From Streptomyces abyssomicinicus (lineage in GTDB: Bacteria > Actinomycetota > Actinomycetes > Streptomycetales > Streptomycetaceae): 64,000 bases of DNA. The position numbers and the translations under genes are program-made. Every line of letters starts with the position of its first letter. Positions within the stretch are counted from its first letter, which is position 1. Below are positions 16,423-23,992 of this stretch, piece by piece. Below the pieces are notes generated by a model, which did no database searches, had not been told where the DNA came from, and worked only from the letters and a program-made list of their open reading frames with translations. The stretch covers positions 364,135-428,134 of the forward strand of contig NZ_BBZI01000009.1 in assembly GCF_008974245.1 (NCBI RefSeq). The letters are read 5' to 3'.

Positions 16423-17373
16423 ATGACACTTCTTGCGCCGCAGTCCCGGATATTCGTGGCCGGCCACCGCGGGCTGGTGGGTTCCGCGGTGGTCCGCCGC
16501 CTCACCGCCGACGGGCACGAGGTCCTCACCCGCCCCCGCGCCGACCTGGACCTGAGGGACGCCGCGGCCACCGCCGCCCACCTCGCCGACGTCCGCCCGG
16601 ACGCGGTGGTCCTGGCCGCCGCGAAGGTGGGCGGGATCATGGCGAACAGCACCCGCCCGGTGGAGTTCCTCGAGGACAACCTGCGGATCCAGCTGAGCGT
16701 GATCTCCGGCTCGCACGCCGCCGGGGTGGGCCGGCTGCTCTTCCTGGGCTCCTCGTGCATCTATCCCAAGTTCGCGCCCCAGCCCATCCGCGAGGACGCG
16801 CTGCTCACCGGCCCGCTGGAGCCCACCAACGAGCCCTACGCCCTCGCGAAGATCGCCGGCATCTGCCAGGTGCAGTCCTACCGCCGCCAGTTCGGGGCCT
16901 CCTGGATCAGCGCCATGCCCACCAACCTCTACGGGCCCGGCGACAACTTCGACCTGGAGACCTCGCACGTCCTGCCCGCGCTGGTCCGCCGCTTCCACGA
17001 GGCCCGCGAGGCCGGCGCGGACCACGTCACCCTGTGGGGCTCCGGCTCCCCGCGCCGGGAGTTCCTGCACGTCGACGACCTGGCCTCGGCCTGCGTCCGG
17101 CTGCTCGAGGCCTACGACGCCGACGAGCCGGTCAACGTCGGCTGCGGCGAGGACCTGACCATCCGTGAGCTCGCCGGGACGGTGGCCGACGTCACCGGCT
17201 TCACCGGCGGGATCCGCTGGGACACCTCCAAGCCCGACGGCACGCCCCGCAAGCTGCTGGACGTCTCCCGGCTGACCGGGCTCGGCTGGAAGCCGTCCGT
17301 CGCGCTGCGCGACGGCATCGACGGCACCTACCGCTGGTGGCTGTCCCAGGGCGCGGGCGCCTCCCGCGCCTGA
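16423..17373 (+). CDS. fcl: GDP-L-fucose synthase
   Basis: A 316-residue epimerase/reductase that turns GDP-4-keto-6-deoxymannose into GDP-L-fucose. It shows the Rossmann loop IFVAGHRGLVGSAVVRRL, a Ser in LGSSCIYPK, the YxxxK pair in YALAKIAG, and the family stretch NLYGPGDNFDLE. The ATG at 16423 matches the family start; an ATG at 16411 would add four residues, and neither has a strong ribosome-binding site. It ends 24 bases from the convergent sugar transferase gene. Confidence 0.95.
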   Translation: MTLLAPQSRIFVAGHRGLVGSAVVRRLTADGHEVLTRPRADLDLRDAAATAAHLADVRPDAVVLAAAKVGGIMANSTRPVEFLEDNLRIQLSVISGSHAAGVGRLLFLGSSCIYPKFAPQPIREDALLTGPLEPTNEPYALAKIAGICQVQSYRRQFGASWISAMPTNLYGPGDNFDLETSHVLPALVRRFHEAREAGADHVTLWGSGSPRREFLHVDDLASACVRLLEAYDADEPVNVGCGEDLTIRELAGTVADVTGFTGGIRWDTSKPDGTPRKLLDVSRLTGLGWKPSVALRDGIDGTYRWWLSQGAGASRA

Positions 17374-17397
17374 TCCCGGCCGCACCGCTTCGGTCTC

Positions 17398-18900
17398 TCA
17401 GTACGCTCCGCGGCCGTCGGCGACGGCGCGGAGCGTACGGCTGAGCACGTCGAGGTCGCTGACGAACGACCAGTTGTCCACGTAGTGCAGGTCGAGCTGA
17501 ATCGTTTCCTCCCACGAGAGGTCCGACCGGCCGCTGACCTGCCACAACCCCGTCATGCCGGGCTTCACCCGCAGCCGGCGCAGCACCGTCGCGTCGTACC
17601 CGGCGACCTCCTCGGGCAGCGGCGGGCGTGGACCTACCAGGGACATGTCACCCACAAGGACGTTGAAGAGCTGCGGCAGCTCGTCCAGCGAGGTACGGCG
17701 CAGCAGCCGCCCGACCCGGGTCACCCGCGGGTCGCGGCGCATCTTGAACATCAGCCCGTCGTTCTCGTTCCGCTCCGCCAGCTCGCCCTTGCGGGAGTCC
17801 GCGTCCACCACCATGGTGCGGAACTTCCACATCACGAAGAGTTCCTGGTCACGGCCGATCCGCTGCTGCCGGTAGAACGCCGGGCCGCGCGAGTCCAGCC
17901 ACACGGCCAGCGCGATCAGCGCCAGGAGCGGGGCGAGCACCAGCAGGCCGAGCGCGGCCCCGGTGCGGTCCAGGGCACCCTTCAGCACCTGCTGCACGCC
18001 CCCGGGGCCCTGCGGGGGAGCCACCTTCAGCACGGTGAGACCGGCGACCGAACCGATCTCCAGGCGCTTGCCGGAGACCTCCACCAGGCCGGGCGCGAGC
18101 GCCACCTCGATCTCGGCGTCCTGCAGCGCCCACACCAGGTGCCGCAGCGCCGGGCCGGAGAGCCGGGCGCCCGGCGCCAGCAGCACGACGTCCGCCCGGT
18201 GCCGGCGCACCGAGTCCACCAGCGTCCGCCCCGCCCGCGCGCCGGACACCGGGTCGGGGTCGGCGGGAGGGTCGAGCCGCTCCGCGCCGGGGACGTCGCC
18301 GCCGACCGAGACCGTGCCGACCACGGCGTAGGGGTGGTCGGTCCGGGAGTCGAGCCGGCCCAGCACCACCGGCAGCGCCCCGGCCTCGCCCACCACCAGC
18401 ACCCGCAGCACCGCCTGCGCGGCGCGCCGGGCCCTGGCCAGGTGGGCGTGGACCACCCGCCGGGCGAAGAGGGAAAGGACCAGCGCGGGCGTCAGCGCGG
18501 CCAGGACGACGAAGGGGTCGACGACCGTGCGGACGCCGACCCCGATCACCGCGAGGACCGCGAGGGCGATGAGCCAGTCGTGCAGCACCGGCACGGCGCC
18601 GCGCGACTCCCCCACCTCCTGGCGGGTGTAGCGGCGTCTGGCGCCCCGCACCACGATCCAGGTCAGGGCCGATGTCGCGGTCACCGGCCCGGCGGCGGGC
18701 TGTGCCGCCTGCGTCAGCACCCAGGGCACCGACACGACCGGCACCGCGGCGTCCACACAGATCAGCGCGGGTGCGTACCAACCCGGCTTGTCACGCAGGC
18801 CGATGACCCGCTGTCGAATCGTCTCTCCACGGAGAGTCCGACGAGTACGGGACCTGCCGGCCTCACGTACCCCCACGGATGTCCGAGCATCGCCCACCAT
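17398..18900 (-). CDS. initiating polyprenyl-phosphate sugar-1-phosphate transferase (WcaJ/WbaP type)
   Basis: A 500-residue membrane enzyme that should load the first sugar phosphate on undecaprenyl phosphate, starting each repeat unit. The N-terminal part has four to five membrane helices and a CoA-binding-like cytosolic domain (VLVVGEAGALP...RLDSRTDHPYAVVG). After another membrane helix comes the catalytic domain with KFRTM, the SLDELPQLFNVLVGDMSLVG stretch, PRP and MTGLWQVSGRSDLSWEE. I chose ATG 18900, which has a G-rich upstream site; an in-frame GTG at 18990 would add 30 residues. Confidence 0.92.
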   Translation of the reverse strand: MVGDARTSVGVREAGRSRTRRTLRGETIRQRVIGLRDKPGWYAPALICVDAAVPVVSVPWVLTQAAQPAAGPVTATSALTWIVVRGARRRYTRQEVGESRGAVPVLHDWLIALAVLAVIGVGVRTVVDPFVVLAALTPALVLSLFARRVVHAHLARARRAAQAVLRVLVVGEAGALPVVLGRLDSRTDHPYAVVGTVSVGGDVPGAERLDPPADPDPVSGARAGRTLVDSVRRHRADVVLLAPGARLSGPALRHLVWALQDAEIEVALAPGLVEVSGKRLEIGSVAGLTVLKVAPPQGPGGVQQVLKGALDRTGAALGLLVLAPLLALIALAVWLDSRGPAFYRQQRIGRDQELFVMWKFRTMVVDADSRKGELAERNENDGLMFKMRRDPRVTRVGRLLRRTSLDELPQLFNVLVGDMSLVGPRPPLPEEVAGYDATVLRRLRVKPGMTGLWQVSGRSDLSWEETIQLDLHYVDNWSFVSDLDVLSRTLRAVADGRGAY

Positions 18901-19203
18901 CCACACGCCCCCCAGGCCGAGTGACCCCGGTCGAGGGTCACCGTGTGTGCGTGCGGACCCATCCCCATGAACCTCCGCACGGAACGGCACCGTACTGCAC
19001 AGGGGCTGTGTTCAGTATGGTTTTACCCCGATTTCACGCGCATGCCCACGTCAAACAGGACGAATCAGGCGCCGACGGACGTTTCAGGTGAAGCACGGGG
19101 GGCGCATGCGGGCGGGCAGAGGCACGGCTGACACCCCGTCGGACGCCTCACCCCCGCTTGCGCACACGGGGCCGGTACGTCCGCACACGTGCCGGGAACG
19201 CGG
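18901..19203. other. intergenic region upstream of the sugar transferase
   Basis: No credible gene is seen here. Around 19010-19060 the sequence is less GC-rich and should hold the leftward promoter of the sugar transferase, but I cannot pick a clear -35/-10 pair. Confidence 0.5.
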
Positions 19204-19228
19204 GAAGCCCTCCGCGAGGGAGGGCTTC
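19204..19228 (-). terminator. hairpin downstream of tRNA-Ala
   Basis: GAAGCCCTCC (19204-19213) pairs with GGAGGGCTTC (19219-19228) around a 5-base loop, about 90 bases past the tRNA 3' end on the transcribed strand. Confidence 0.6.
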
Positions 19229-19240
19229 GACACCCCTGGG

Positions 19241-19285
19241 CACAGGAGGCACAGGAGGCACAGGAGGCACAGGGGCCACAGGGGA
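19241..19285. repeat. 9-bp minisatellite in the tRNA-Ala trailer
   Basis: Three exact CACAGGAGG units (19241-19267) are followed by two variants, CACAGGGGC and CACAGGGGA. They lie between tRNA-Ala and its hairpin. Confidence 0.85.
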
Positions 19286-19315
19286 CGGGACACCTGGGAA
19301 GCGTGTCGCGTGAAG

Positions 19316-19388
19316 TGGAGCCTAGGGGAGTCGAACCCCTGACATCTGCCATGCAAAGACAGCGCTCTACCAACTGAGCTAAGGCCCC
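19316..19388 (-). tRNA. tRNA-Ala (anticodon TGC)
   Basis: The minus strand reads a complete 73-base cloverleaf starting GGGGCCTTAGCTCAG, with anticodon TGC in TTTGCAT and the T-arm GGTTCGACTCC. The acceptor stem contains the G3-U70 wobble pair, the known identity element for alanyl-tRNA synthetase. The 3' CCA is not encoded. tRNA-Ala and tRNA-Ile near gyrA are a conserved actinobacterial arrangement. Confidence 0.96.
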
Positions 19389-19587
19389 TCAAAGGTGGCG
19401 TCCGCCCCGATGGCGTGAACCACCGGTGCGAGCCGACGACCAGACTACCCGGTCACCCCCACCATCCCGCAAAAGGATTGGTCAACCGGGTCGGCCGCAG
19501 GGTCCCGGCCGCCGCTCCCCCTCCGTAAGATTCGGTACGTGGTTCGCTCGAGCGAACCCTGTACATGGGGAAGCGATGGGGAGACGC

Positions 19588-20142
19588 ATGGACGCCGCAC
19601 AGCAGGAAGCCACCGCACGGGCGCGCGAGCTGCAGCGGAACTGGTACGGGGAGCCTCTGGGGGAGCTCTTCCGGCGACTGATCGATGACCTGGGGCTCAA
19701 CCAGGCGCGGCTTGCGGGTGTACTCGGCCTGTCCGCGCCCATGCTGTCCCAGCTGATGAGCGGGCAGCGGGCGAAGATCGGCAACCCGGCCGTGGTGCAG
19801 CGGGTGCGGCTGCTGCAGGACCTGGCGGCCCAGGTCGCCGACGGCAGCGTCAGCGCGGCCGAGGCGGCCGAGCGCATGGAGGAGATCAAGAAGTCCCAGG
19901 GCGGCTCCATGCTGAGCGCCGCCTCGCAGCAGACCGCGGCGAGCACGGTGGGCGCCCCGACGGTGAAGAGGGTGGTGCGGGAGATACAGAGTCTCCTGCG
20001 CTCGCTGGCCGCGGCCGGCGACATCATCGAGGCCGCCGAGCGGATCGGGGAGAGCCACCCCGAACTCGCCGAGTTCCTCCGGGTGTACGGCGCCGGCCGC
20101 ACCGCGGACGCGGTGGCCCACTACCAGGTGCACCAGAACTGA
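19588..20142 (+). CDS. helix-turn-helix DNA-binding protein
   Basis: A 184-residue regulator. The XRE-like helix-turn-helix sits at about residues 30-75 (LGLNQARLAGVLGLSAPML, SQLMSGQRAKIGNPAVVQR). The C-terminal half is helical, with VKRVVREIQSLLRSLAAAG and a conserved end ELAEFLRVYGAGRTADAVAHY. The ATG at 19588 follows GGGGAG; ATG 19576 (four residues longer) is also possible. The same protein is found beside this tRNA and the DLW-39 gene in streptomycetes. Targets are unknown. Confidence 0.88.
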   Translation: MDAAQQEATARARELQRNWYGEPLGELFRRLIDDLGLNQARLAGVLGLSAPMLSQLMSGQRAKIGNPAVVQRVRLLQDLAAQVADGSVSAAEAAERMEEIKKSQGGSMLSAASQQTAASTVGAPTVKRVVREIQSLLRSLAAAGDIIEAAERIGESHPELAEFLRVYGAGRTADAVAHYQVHQN

Positions 20143-20208
20143 GGTGCGGAGCTGTTCCGGGGCCGGCCCCGGCCGGCCCCGGCCGGCTCTGACCGTGCCC
20201 GGAACACA

Positions 20209-20246
20209 CGAAACCCCGGCCGCCTGCGGGCGACCGGGGTTTTCGC
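20209..20246. terminator. bidirectional terminator between the HTH and DLW-39 genes
   Basis: CGAAACCCCGG pairs with CCGGGGTTTTCG; a short inner stem GCC/GGC is also possible. The T-run on one strand and the A-run on the other suit termination of both convergent genes. Confidence 0.75.
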
Positions 20247-20267
20247 GTGGTTTCGGCAACCGCCGGC

Positions 20268-20396
20268 TCAGGAACCGCTGGGCACCGAGTCGGTGGCCTC
20301 GGTCCACAGATCCTGCTCGGCGCGGTCCGCCTGGATCTGGCGGTACACGAGGAGACCGCCGATGGCGGCCAGGGCGACCAGGAGAAGCTTCTTCAC
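20268..20396 (-). CDS. DLW-39 family small membrane protein
   Basis: A 42-residue protein starting GTG (MKKLLLVALAAIGGLLVYRQ) with one N-terminal membrane helix, then a short charged tail carrying the family tripeptide in AEQDLWTEATD. GAGG lies upstream. DLW-39 genes are conserved in actinobacteria near gyrA and the tRNA-Ile/Ala pair, but the function is not known. It is a real gene despite its size. Confidence 0.88.
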   Translation of the reverse strand: MKKLLLVALAAIGGLLVYRQIQADRAEQDLWTEATDSVPSGS

Positions 20397-20701
20397 CGCG
20401 CGACCTCGTCTTTCCTTGACGTAGAAGACCTCTGGACGCCCGACTATACACACCGACCGATATCGAACGGTGACCAAGGGTCGGGCACCCAACTCCCCTG
20501 TGGACGGCCCTGATCACCAGGGCACCGGAACCGGCGGCGGAGGCGGGGGCGGGGATTCGGGCAACTTTCGGGCCGTGCGTCCGTCCGGGTGGTGTTCATC
20601 AGACCATCGACGCGCCACGGGCGAGGGTCCCACGGATTGCGACGCTCATACACATCATGAGGAAAGTACGCAAATCGCCCAACCTGAATGTGAGGTCATC
20701 C
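20397..20701. other. divergent intergenic region, DLW-39 / DUF6344
   Basis: About 305 bases between two divergent starts with no credible coding frame. It must contain both promoters; the stretch 20440-20470 is relatively AT-rich (CTATACACACC) and is the likeliest leftward promoter. Confidence 0.45.
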
Positions 20702-22576
20702 ATGGCTGGAACCCAGGTCAGGAAGATGTGGCAGGTGCTCGTCTCCGCGTTCCTCGCGCTGTTCACGGCGCTGGGGCTCGTCTCCACGACGGCCGCGGCA
20801 CCGGTACCGCAGAGCGAGCCGGCGCGCAACGGCGGACGCCGTGGCGGCAGCGGCGGCCGGACGGACGCCGCCCCGGCGTCCCGCACGGCGGCGGCGGCCG
20901 CGGTACCCCGGCAGGTCGCACGGAGCGGCGCGGGACCGGTGGACCGGGCCCTGCCGCCCACGACGAAGCAGCGGATCCTCGCCGAGGCGCACGGCGGCTC
21001 GCCGCACTCCCGCTCCCGCTCCACCGCCGGCGTCGGCCTCCTGGTCCCCGCCGCGCTCCCCACGGCCCCCTCCTCCGCCTCCGACACGGCCTCCCGCCGC
21101 GACGGCGCCGACCGCCTGGCCGACCCCGCCGAGCAGGAGCCGGCCATACACCGCGGCGCCCCCTCCGCCCCGGCCTGCCCCACGTCCACGGCCCCTCGCA
21201 CCGCCCCCGCCGGCTCCGCCCCCACCCACCCCGGCGCCTCCCCCCTCCCCGGCGGGCATGCACACCCCGGCACCTCCGCCCACTCCAACCAACCGACGGC
21301 CCTTCGCACCACCGCCTCCCCGCACCTCCGCACACGACCACTTCCCGGCGCCCGCGGCACGGCCCGGGACCCAGCCCCCGGCGCAGTCCCCACCACCGCC
21401 GCCGCCACCTCTGCCGCAGCAGAAGTAGAAACCGGAGCCGAAGCCGAGATCGAAACCGAAGTCGAAGCCGGAGTCGAAAGCCTGGTGACCGCGTCCACCA
21501 CACCCACCCCCGCCCGGGCCCCCTCCCCTCGGATGAACGACCCCGCCACGACCCCGTTCCACACCGACCGCCGCGCAGCCAGCCGGATCCCTCCCCACGC
21601 CCGGCTCATCCGTGCCAGGCAGCACGGCCGCGGTTCCCGTGACACAGCCCCCCAACCCGCCCCGCGCAGGCCCCGCACCGACTCCACCACCCGCCAACCG
21701 GCCCCCCACCCCCCAGCCGCGAGGCCCACCGGTCCCATCCGCCGAGTCCACCAGGTCCACCAGGTCCACCAGGTCCACCAGGCGACGGCACACCCCCAGC
21801 CGGCCGCACCGGCTCACCGCACCGCCCCCAGCCCCTCACCTCCCCGCGACCGCCCACCCAGCGACCTCGCCGCACCCCACCGATCCACCGCCCCGGCCCA
21901 CCCCGCTCGCGCCGCCCCACCCACTCGTACCGCCCGAAGCCGCCGCACCCCCCACGACCCCGCACACGCACCGCACAGCACTGGCCCACCCCCACCCCCG
22001 CCCGGTTTCAGCACGAGCACCTCGCCGCCAGGCCGGATACCGCGCCCCGGCACCGACGTCACCCCTGCTTCCGTACCGCTCCCGTCACCCCGCGCCCGCG
22101 CACCCATTTCCGCGACGCGGAGTCCCTCAGCCCCGCCCACCCCCAGGGCCACCGCACACCCCGTCCCTCCGCACACCCCGTCCCTCCGCACACCCCGCTC
22201 CTCCACACACCCCTCTCCACCGACCGGACCCGCGCATGCGGAACGTCCCCGGTCCACGCACCCGCGTCACGCCCTCTCGAGCCCGCCCTCACCCGGCGGG
22301 CCGGCGGCGTTTCCCCATGCGTCCGGCAGGCCGTCCCAGGCCACGCGGACGCGGCGGTACGACAGACCGCCAGAAGAAGACCCCCGGTCCGGAAGGACCG
22401 AGGGTCTGTGTTGCGTGAGCCGACCGAGACTCAGCGCCGGGCGAGGCGCGTTATCTCTCCCGCCCCGAGCGCCCGGTCGTAGACCCGGACATCGTCGAGC
22501 CGCCCGTCCCAGAAGGCCTCCAGAAGGCCCTCCGCCGGATTGTTCTTGGCTCCGACGGCCAACGGCTCACCACTGA
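20702..22576 (+). CDS. DUF6344 domain protein with very long C-rich proline tail (3' end uncertain)
   Basis: The first 100 or so residues are a recognisable DUF6344 protein. An export-type segment (KMWQVLVSAFLALFTALGLV) is followed by STTAAAPVPQSEP, and the family core DRALPPTTKQRILAEAHGGS comes near residue 85. Beyond about position 21250 the frame continues as a low-complexity Pro/Ala/Thr/His/Arg tail and third-position GC falls. Family members are usually near 100-150 residues. The open frame runs through a hairpin at 22378-22407 and overlaps the convergent LamG gene, so the natural end may be earlier. A frame change into the frame ending in a poly-proline stretch and TAG at 21428 is one option. 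GAGG precedes the ATG. Start well supported; end not. Confidence 0.5.
   Translation: MAGTQVRKMWQVLVSAFLALFTALGLVSTTAAAPVPQSEPARNGGRRGGSGGRTDAAPASRTAAAAAVPRQVARSGAGPVDRALPPTTKQRILAEAHGGSPHSRSRSTAGVGLLVPAALPTAPSSASDTASRRDGADRLADPAEQEPAIHRGAPSAPACPTSTAPRTAPAGSAPTHPGASPLPGGHAHPGTSAHSNQPTALRTTASPHLRTRPLPGARGTARDPAPGAVPTTAAATSAAAEVETGAEAEIETEVEAGVESLVTASTTPTPARAPSPRMNDPATTPFHTDRRAASRIPPHARLIRARQHGRGSRDTAPQPAPRRPRTDSTTRQPAPHPPAARPTGPIRRVHQVHQVHQVHQATAHPQPAAPAHRTAPSPSPPRDRPPSDLAAPHRSTAPAHPARAAPPTRTARSRRTPHDPAHAPHSTGPPPPPPGFSTSTSPPGRIPRPGTDVTPASVPLPSPRARAPISATRSPSAPPTPRATAHPVPPHTPSLRTPRSSTHPSPPTGPAHAERPRSTHPRHALSSPPSPGGPAAFPHASGRPSQATRTRRYDRPPEEDPRSGRTEGLCCVSRPRLSAGRGALSLPPRAPGRRPGHRRAARPRRPPEGPPPDCSWLRRPTAHH
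21420..21481 (+). repeat. GAA-rich hexanucleotide repeat
   Basis: Hexamers of the form GAAGCC, GAAACC, GAAGTC and GAGATC follow one another for about 60 bases. In the long DUF6344 frame they code an acidic Glu-x run (EVETGAEAEIETEVEAGVES); in another frame they code Arg-Ser dipeptides. Confidence 0.65.
21746..21781 (+). repeat. 9-bp tandem repeat, four exact units
   Basis: GTCCACCAG is repeated four times without change, coding Val-His-Gln x4 in the long frame. Confidence 0.9.
22154..22204 (+). repeat. 17-bp tandem repeat, three units
   Basis: GCACACCCCGTCCCTCC occurs twice exactly and once with a two-base swap. A 17-base period shifts the reading frame with each unit, which argues against strong selection for the protein here. 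Confidence 0.85.
22378..22407. terminator. hairpin at the end of the C-rich tract
   Basis: A 13-base stem (AGACCC-CGGTCC with GGACCG-GGGTCT, one C/A mismatch) is closed by a GGAA tetraloop. It lies between the C-rich tract and the convergent LamG stop and can serve both sides. Confidence 0.7.
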
Positions 22577-23192
22577 CGCAGGTCCGTCCCGATATCGGCC
22601 GCGAGGCCGACAGGACACCGTCGACGTACACCGACAGGGTCGACCCGTCGTAGGAGCCGACCAGATGCGTCCAGGCGTCGCGCTCGACGGGCTGGGCACT
22701 GTCGAGGTACTGCCAGACGTCAGGCCCTTCGCAACCGCCGAAGAACCCACCGACCCGCACCCGGCCGTTGGTCCGGATGTTCATCCAGTACGCGTCGGCC
22801 TTCTCCAGGACCTCCCACCTGCCCCCGGTCTTGTCGTTCTCGACGCCCGTGTAGCGGACCCACGCCGACAGCGTCCAGCGGTCGGCGTCGAGCGCCGGAC
22901 TCGACGGCACATCGACGTACTGGTGCCGGGCGCCACGCAGCTCGAGGGAACCACCCTGCCGCGGCAGGCCGGGCGCCTGCATGTGGGCACCACGGCCGTT
23001 GACGATCCTCCCGTCCAGCCCGTTGCCGGAAAGGTCCTTCACGACGTTCGCGCCCACGCCCTCGAACCCGTACCGGAGCACCGGCCCCGAGCCCCGCGAC
23101 GCATCACCCTTGCCGTCGCCGGACACAGCCGAGGCCGGAGACACCAGCACCCCTGTCAGCGCCACCGACGCCAGCACAGCACGAAGCTTCAC
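22431..23192 (-). CDS. secreted LamG/concanavalin-like protein
   Basis: A 253-residue exported protein: signal peptide MKLRAVLASVALTGVLVSP, cut near ASA, then a single LamG/laminin-G-like jelly roll. Diagnostic strands include WTLSAWVRYTG, WTHLVGSYDGSTLSVYVDG and the end RLDDVRVYDRALGAGEI, typical of LamG-domain glycan- or protein-binding modules. Two extra cysteines (GGCEG, GRTCVSG) probably form a disulfide. No enzyme motif. GTG 23192 has GGGGCGA upstream. It stands alone between DUF6344 and tRNA-Ile and looks like an accessory insertion. Confidence 0.85.
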   Translation of the reverse strand: MKLRAVLASVALTGVLVSPASAVSGDGKGDASRGSGPVLRYGFEGVGANVVKDLSGNGLDGRIVNGRGAHMQAPGLPRQGGSLELRGARHQYVDVPSSPALDADRWTLSAWVRYTGVENDKTGGRWEVLEKADAYWMNIRTNGRVRVGGFFGGCEGPDVWQYLDSAQPVERDAWTHLVGSYDGSTLSVYVDGVLSASRPISGRTCVSGEPLAVGAKNNPAEGLLEAFWDGRLDDVRVYDRALGAGEITRLARR

Positions 23193-23670
23193 ATTCGCCC
23201 CAAATCAAGTGAAAGAAGGTAATCGCATGAAAATCGCCGCACCGATGACCGCGCTACCGCCAAAGGCGGCAACGCTCGAATACATGTCCATGACCACGGC
23301 ATCCGGACAGTCAGGCGGCCAGAGCCCCCGAGGCTCCCCGGGGCCCCCTGAAGCCCACCAGGGCCCACCAGAAGCCCGACCGCGACGTCGGCGTCTGTCA
23401 GCTCACCGATGCGGAAACCCGGCGGCGACGGTGACCTACCACCGCGCGCACGACCGGCAGTGCCTCAACGACACAGACAGCTGGCGGTACGCAGAAGATC
23501 GACATGCCGCCGCACGACAAGCGCCGTCACAGCCACGCCGACCCCCTCTCCCTCTCCAGCGGAACGTGACATCGACGGTGATCCAGGTCACCCGTCGGCC
23601 ACTGACGCCGAACTATAGACGTGGCCCACAAGCCCGTCCATCCACCCGCAGTTCGCCGCGACAGCCCAAA
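23193..23670. other. intergenic region between the LamG gene and tRNA-Ile
   Basis: About 480 bases with no gene I can defend. An ATG at 23227 has a GAAGG site, but its frame is low-complexity, runs through the tRNA-Ile terminator hairpin and has poor codon use. The less GC-rich first 80 bases should carry the LamG promoter. Confidence 0.5.
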
Positions 23671-23715
23671 ACGCCGAGAGGGCGCCTCCCACTCAGGGAG
23701 GCGCCCTCTCGGCGT
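23671..23715 (-). terminator. 20-bp perfect terminator of tRNA-Ile
   Basis: The 20-base arms at 23671-23690 and 23696-23715 are exact reverse complements around ACTCA. The stem starts 12 bases past the tRNA 3' end on the transcribed strand. Confidence 0.85.
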
Positions 23716-23727
23716 GTACTGCTTCTG

Positions 23728-23801
23728 TGGGGCTAACAGGATTTGAACCTGTGGCCTCATCCTTATCAGGGATGCGCTCTAACCAACTGAGCTATAGCCC
23801 C
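23728..23801 (-). tRNA. tRNA-Ile (anticodon GAT)
   Basis: A complete 74-base cloverleaf on the minus strand begins GGGGCTATAGCTCAGTTGG, with anticodon GAT in CTGATAA, T-arm GGTTCAAATCC and a perfect 7-bp acceptor stem. CCA is not encoded. It lies downstream of gyrA/DUF3566, as in M. tuberculosis (ileT). Confidence 0.97.
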
Positions 23802-23841
23802 GCCGCGCTTTGCGGTGTGTGTCCCGCGCGCTGACTCCTGA

Positions 23842-23870
23842 AGATTAGCGCACGACATGCGAACTCCCAA
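23842..23870 (-). promoter_or_regulatory. vegetative promoter of tRNA-Ile
   Basis: On the minus strand TTGGGA (23865-23870) and TAATCT (23842-23847) are separated by exactly 17 bases. This predicts a start about 30-35 bases before the mature tRNA. It matches the housekeeping sigma (HrdB-type) consensus well. Confidence 0.7.
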
Positions 23871-23950
23871 AATCGGTTCTCGCAGGCCCGCCGCGCCGCC
23901 CTCCCGGAGGCCCACGGAGGCGTCCGGGAGCAACCGGAGGCAACCGGAAG

Positions 23951-23990
23951 CGGCCCGAGGCGGCCCGAGGCGGCCCGAGGCGCCCGGAGG
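23951..23990. repeat. 10-bp tandem repeat after DUF3566
   Basis: CGGCCCGAGG is repeated three times exactly (23951-23980), followed by the variant CGCCCGGAGG. It abuts the DUF3566 stop codon. Confidence 0.85.
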
Positions 23991-23992
23991 CG

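Noticed and set aside
19241..19285. Possible CRISPR-like array
   Set aside because: The units are contiguous 9-base repeats with no spacers and there are no cas genes; it is a minisatellite.
23227..23736. Plus-strand frame with GAAGG site between LamG and tRNA-Ile
   Set aside because: It reads through the tRNA-Ile terminator into the tRNA gene, is low-complexity and matches nothing I recognise.
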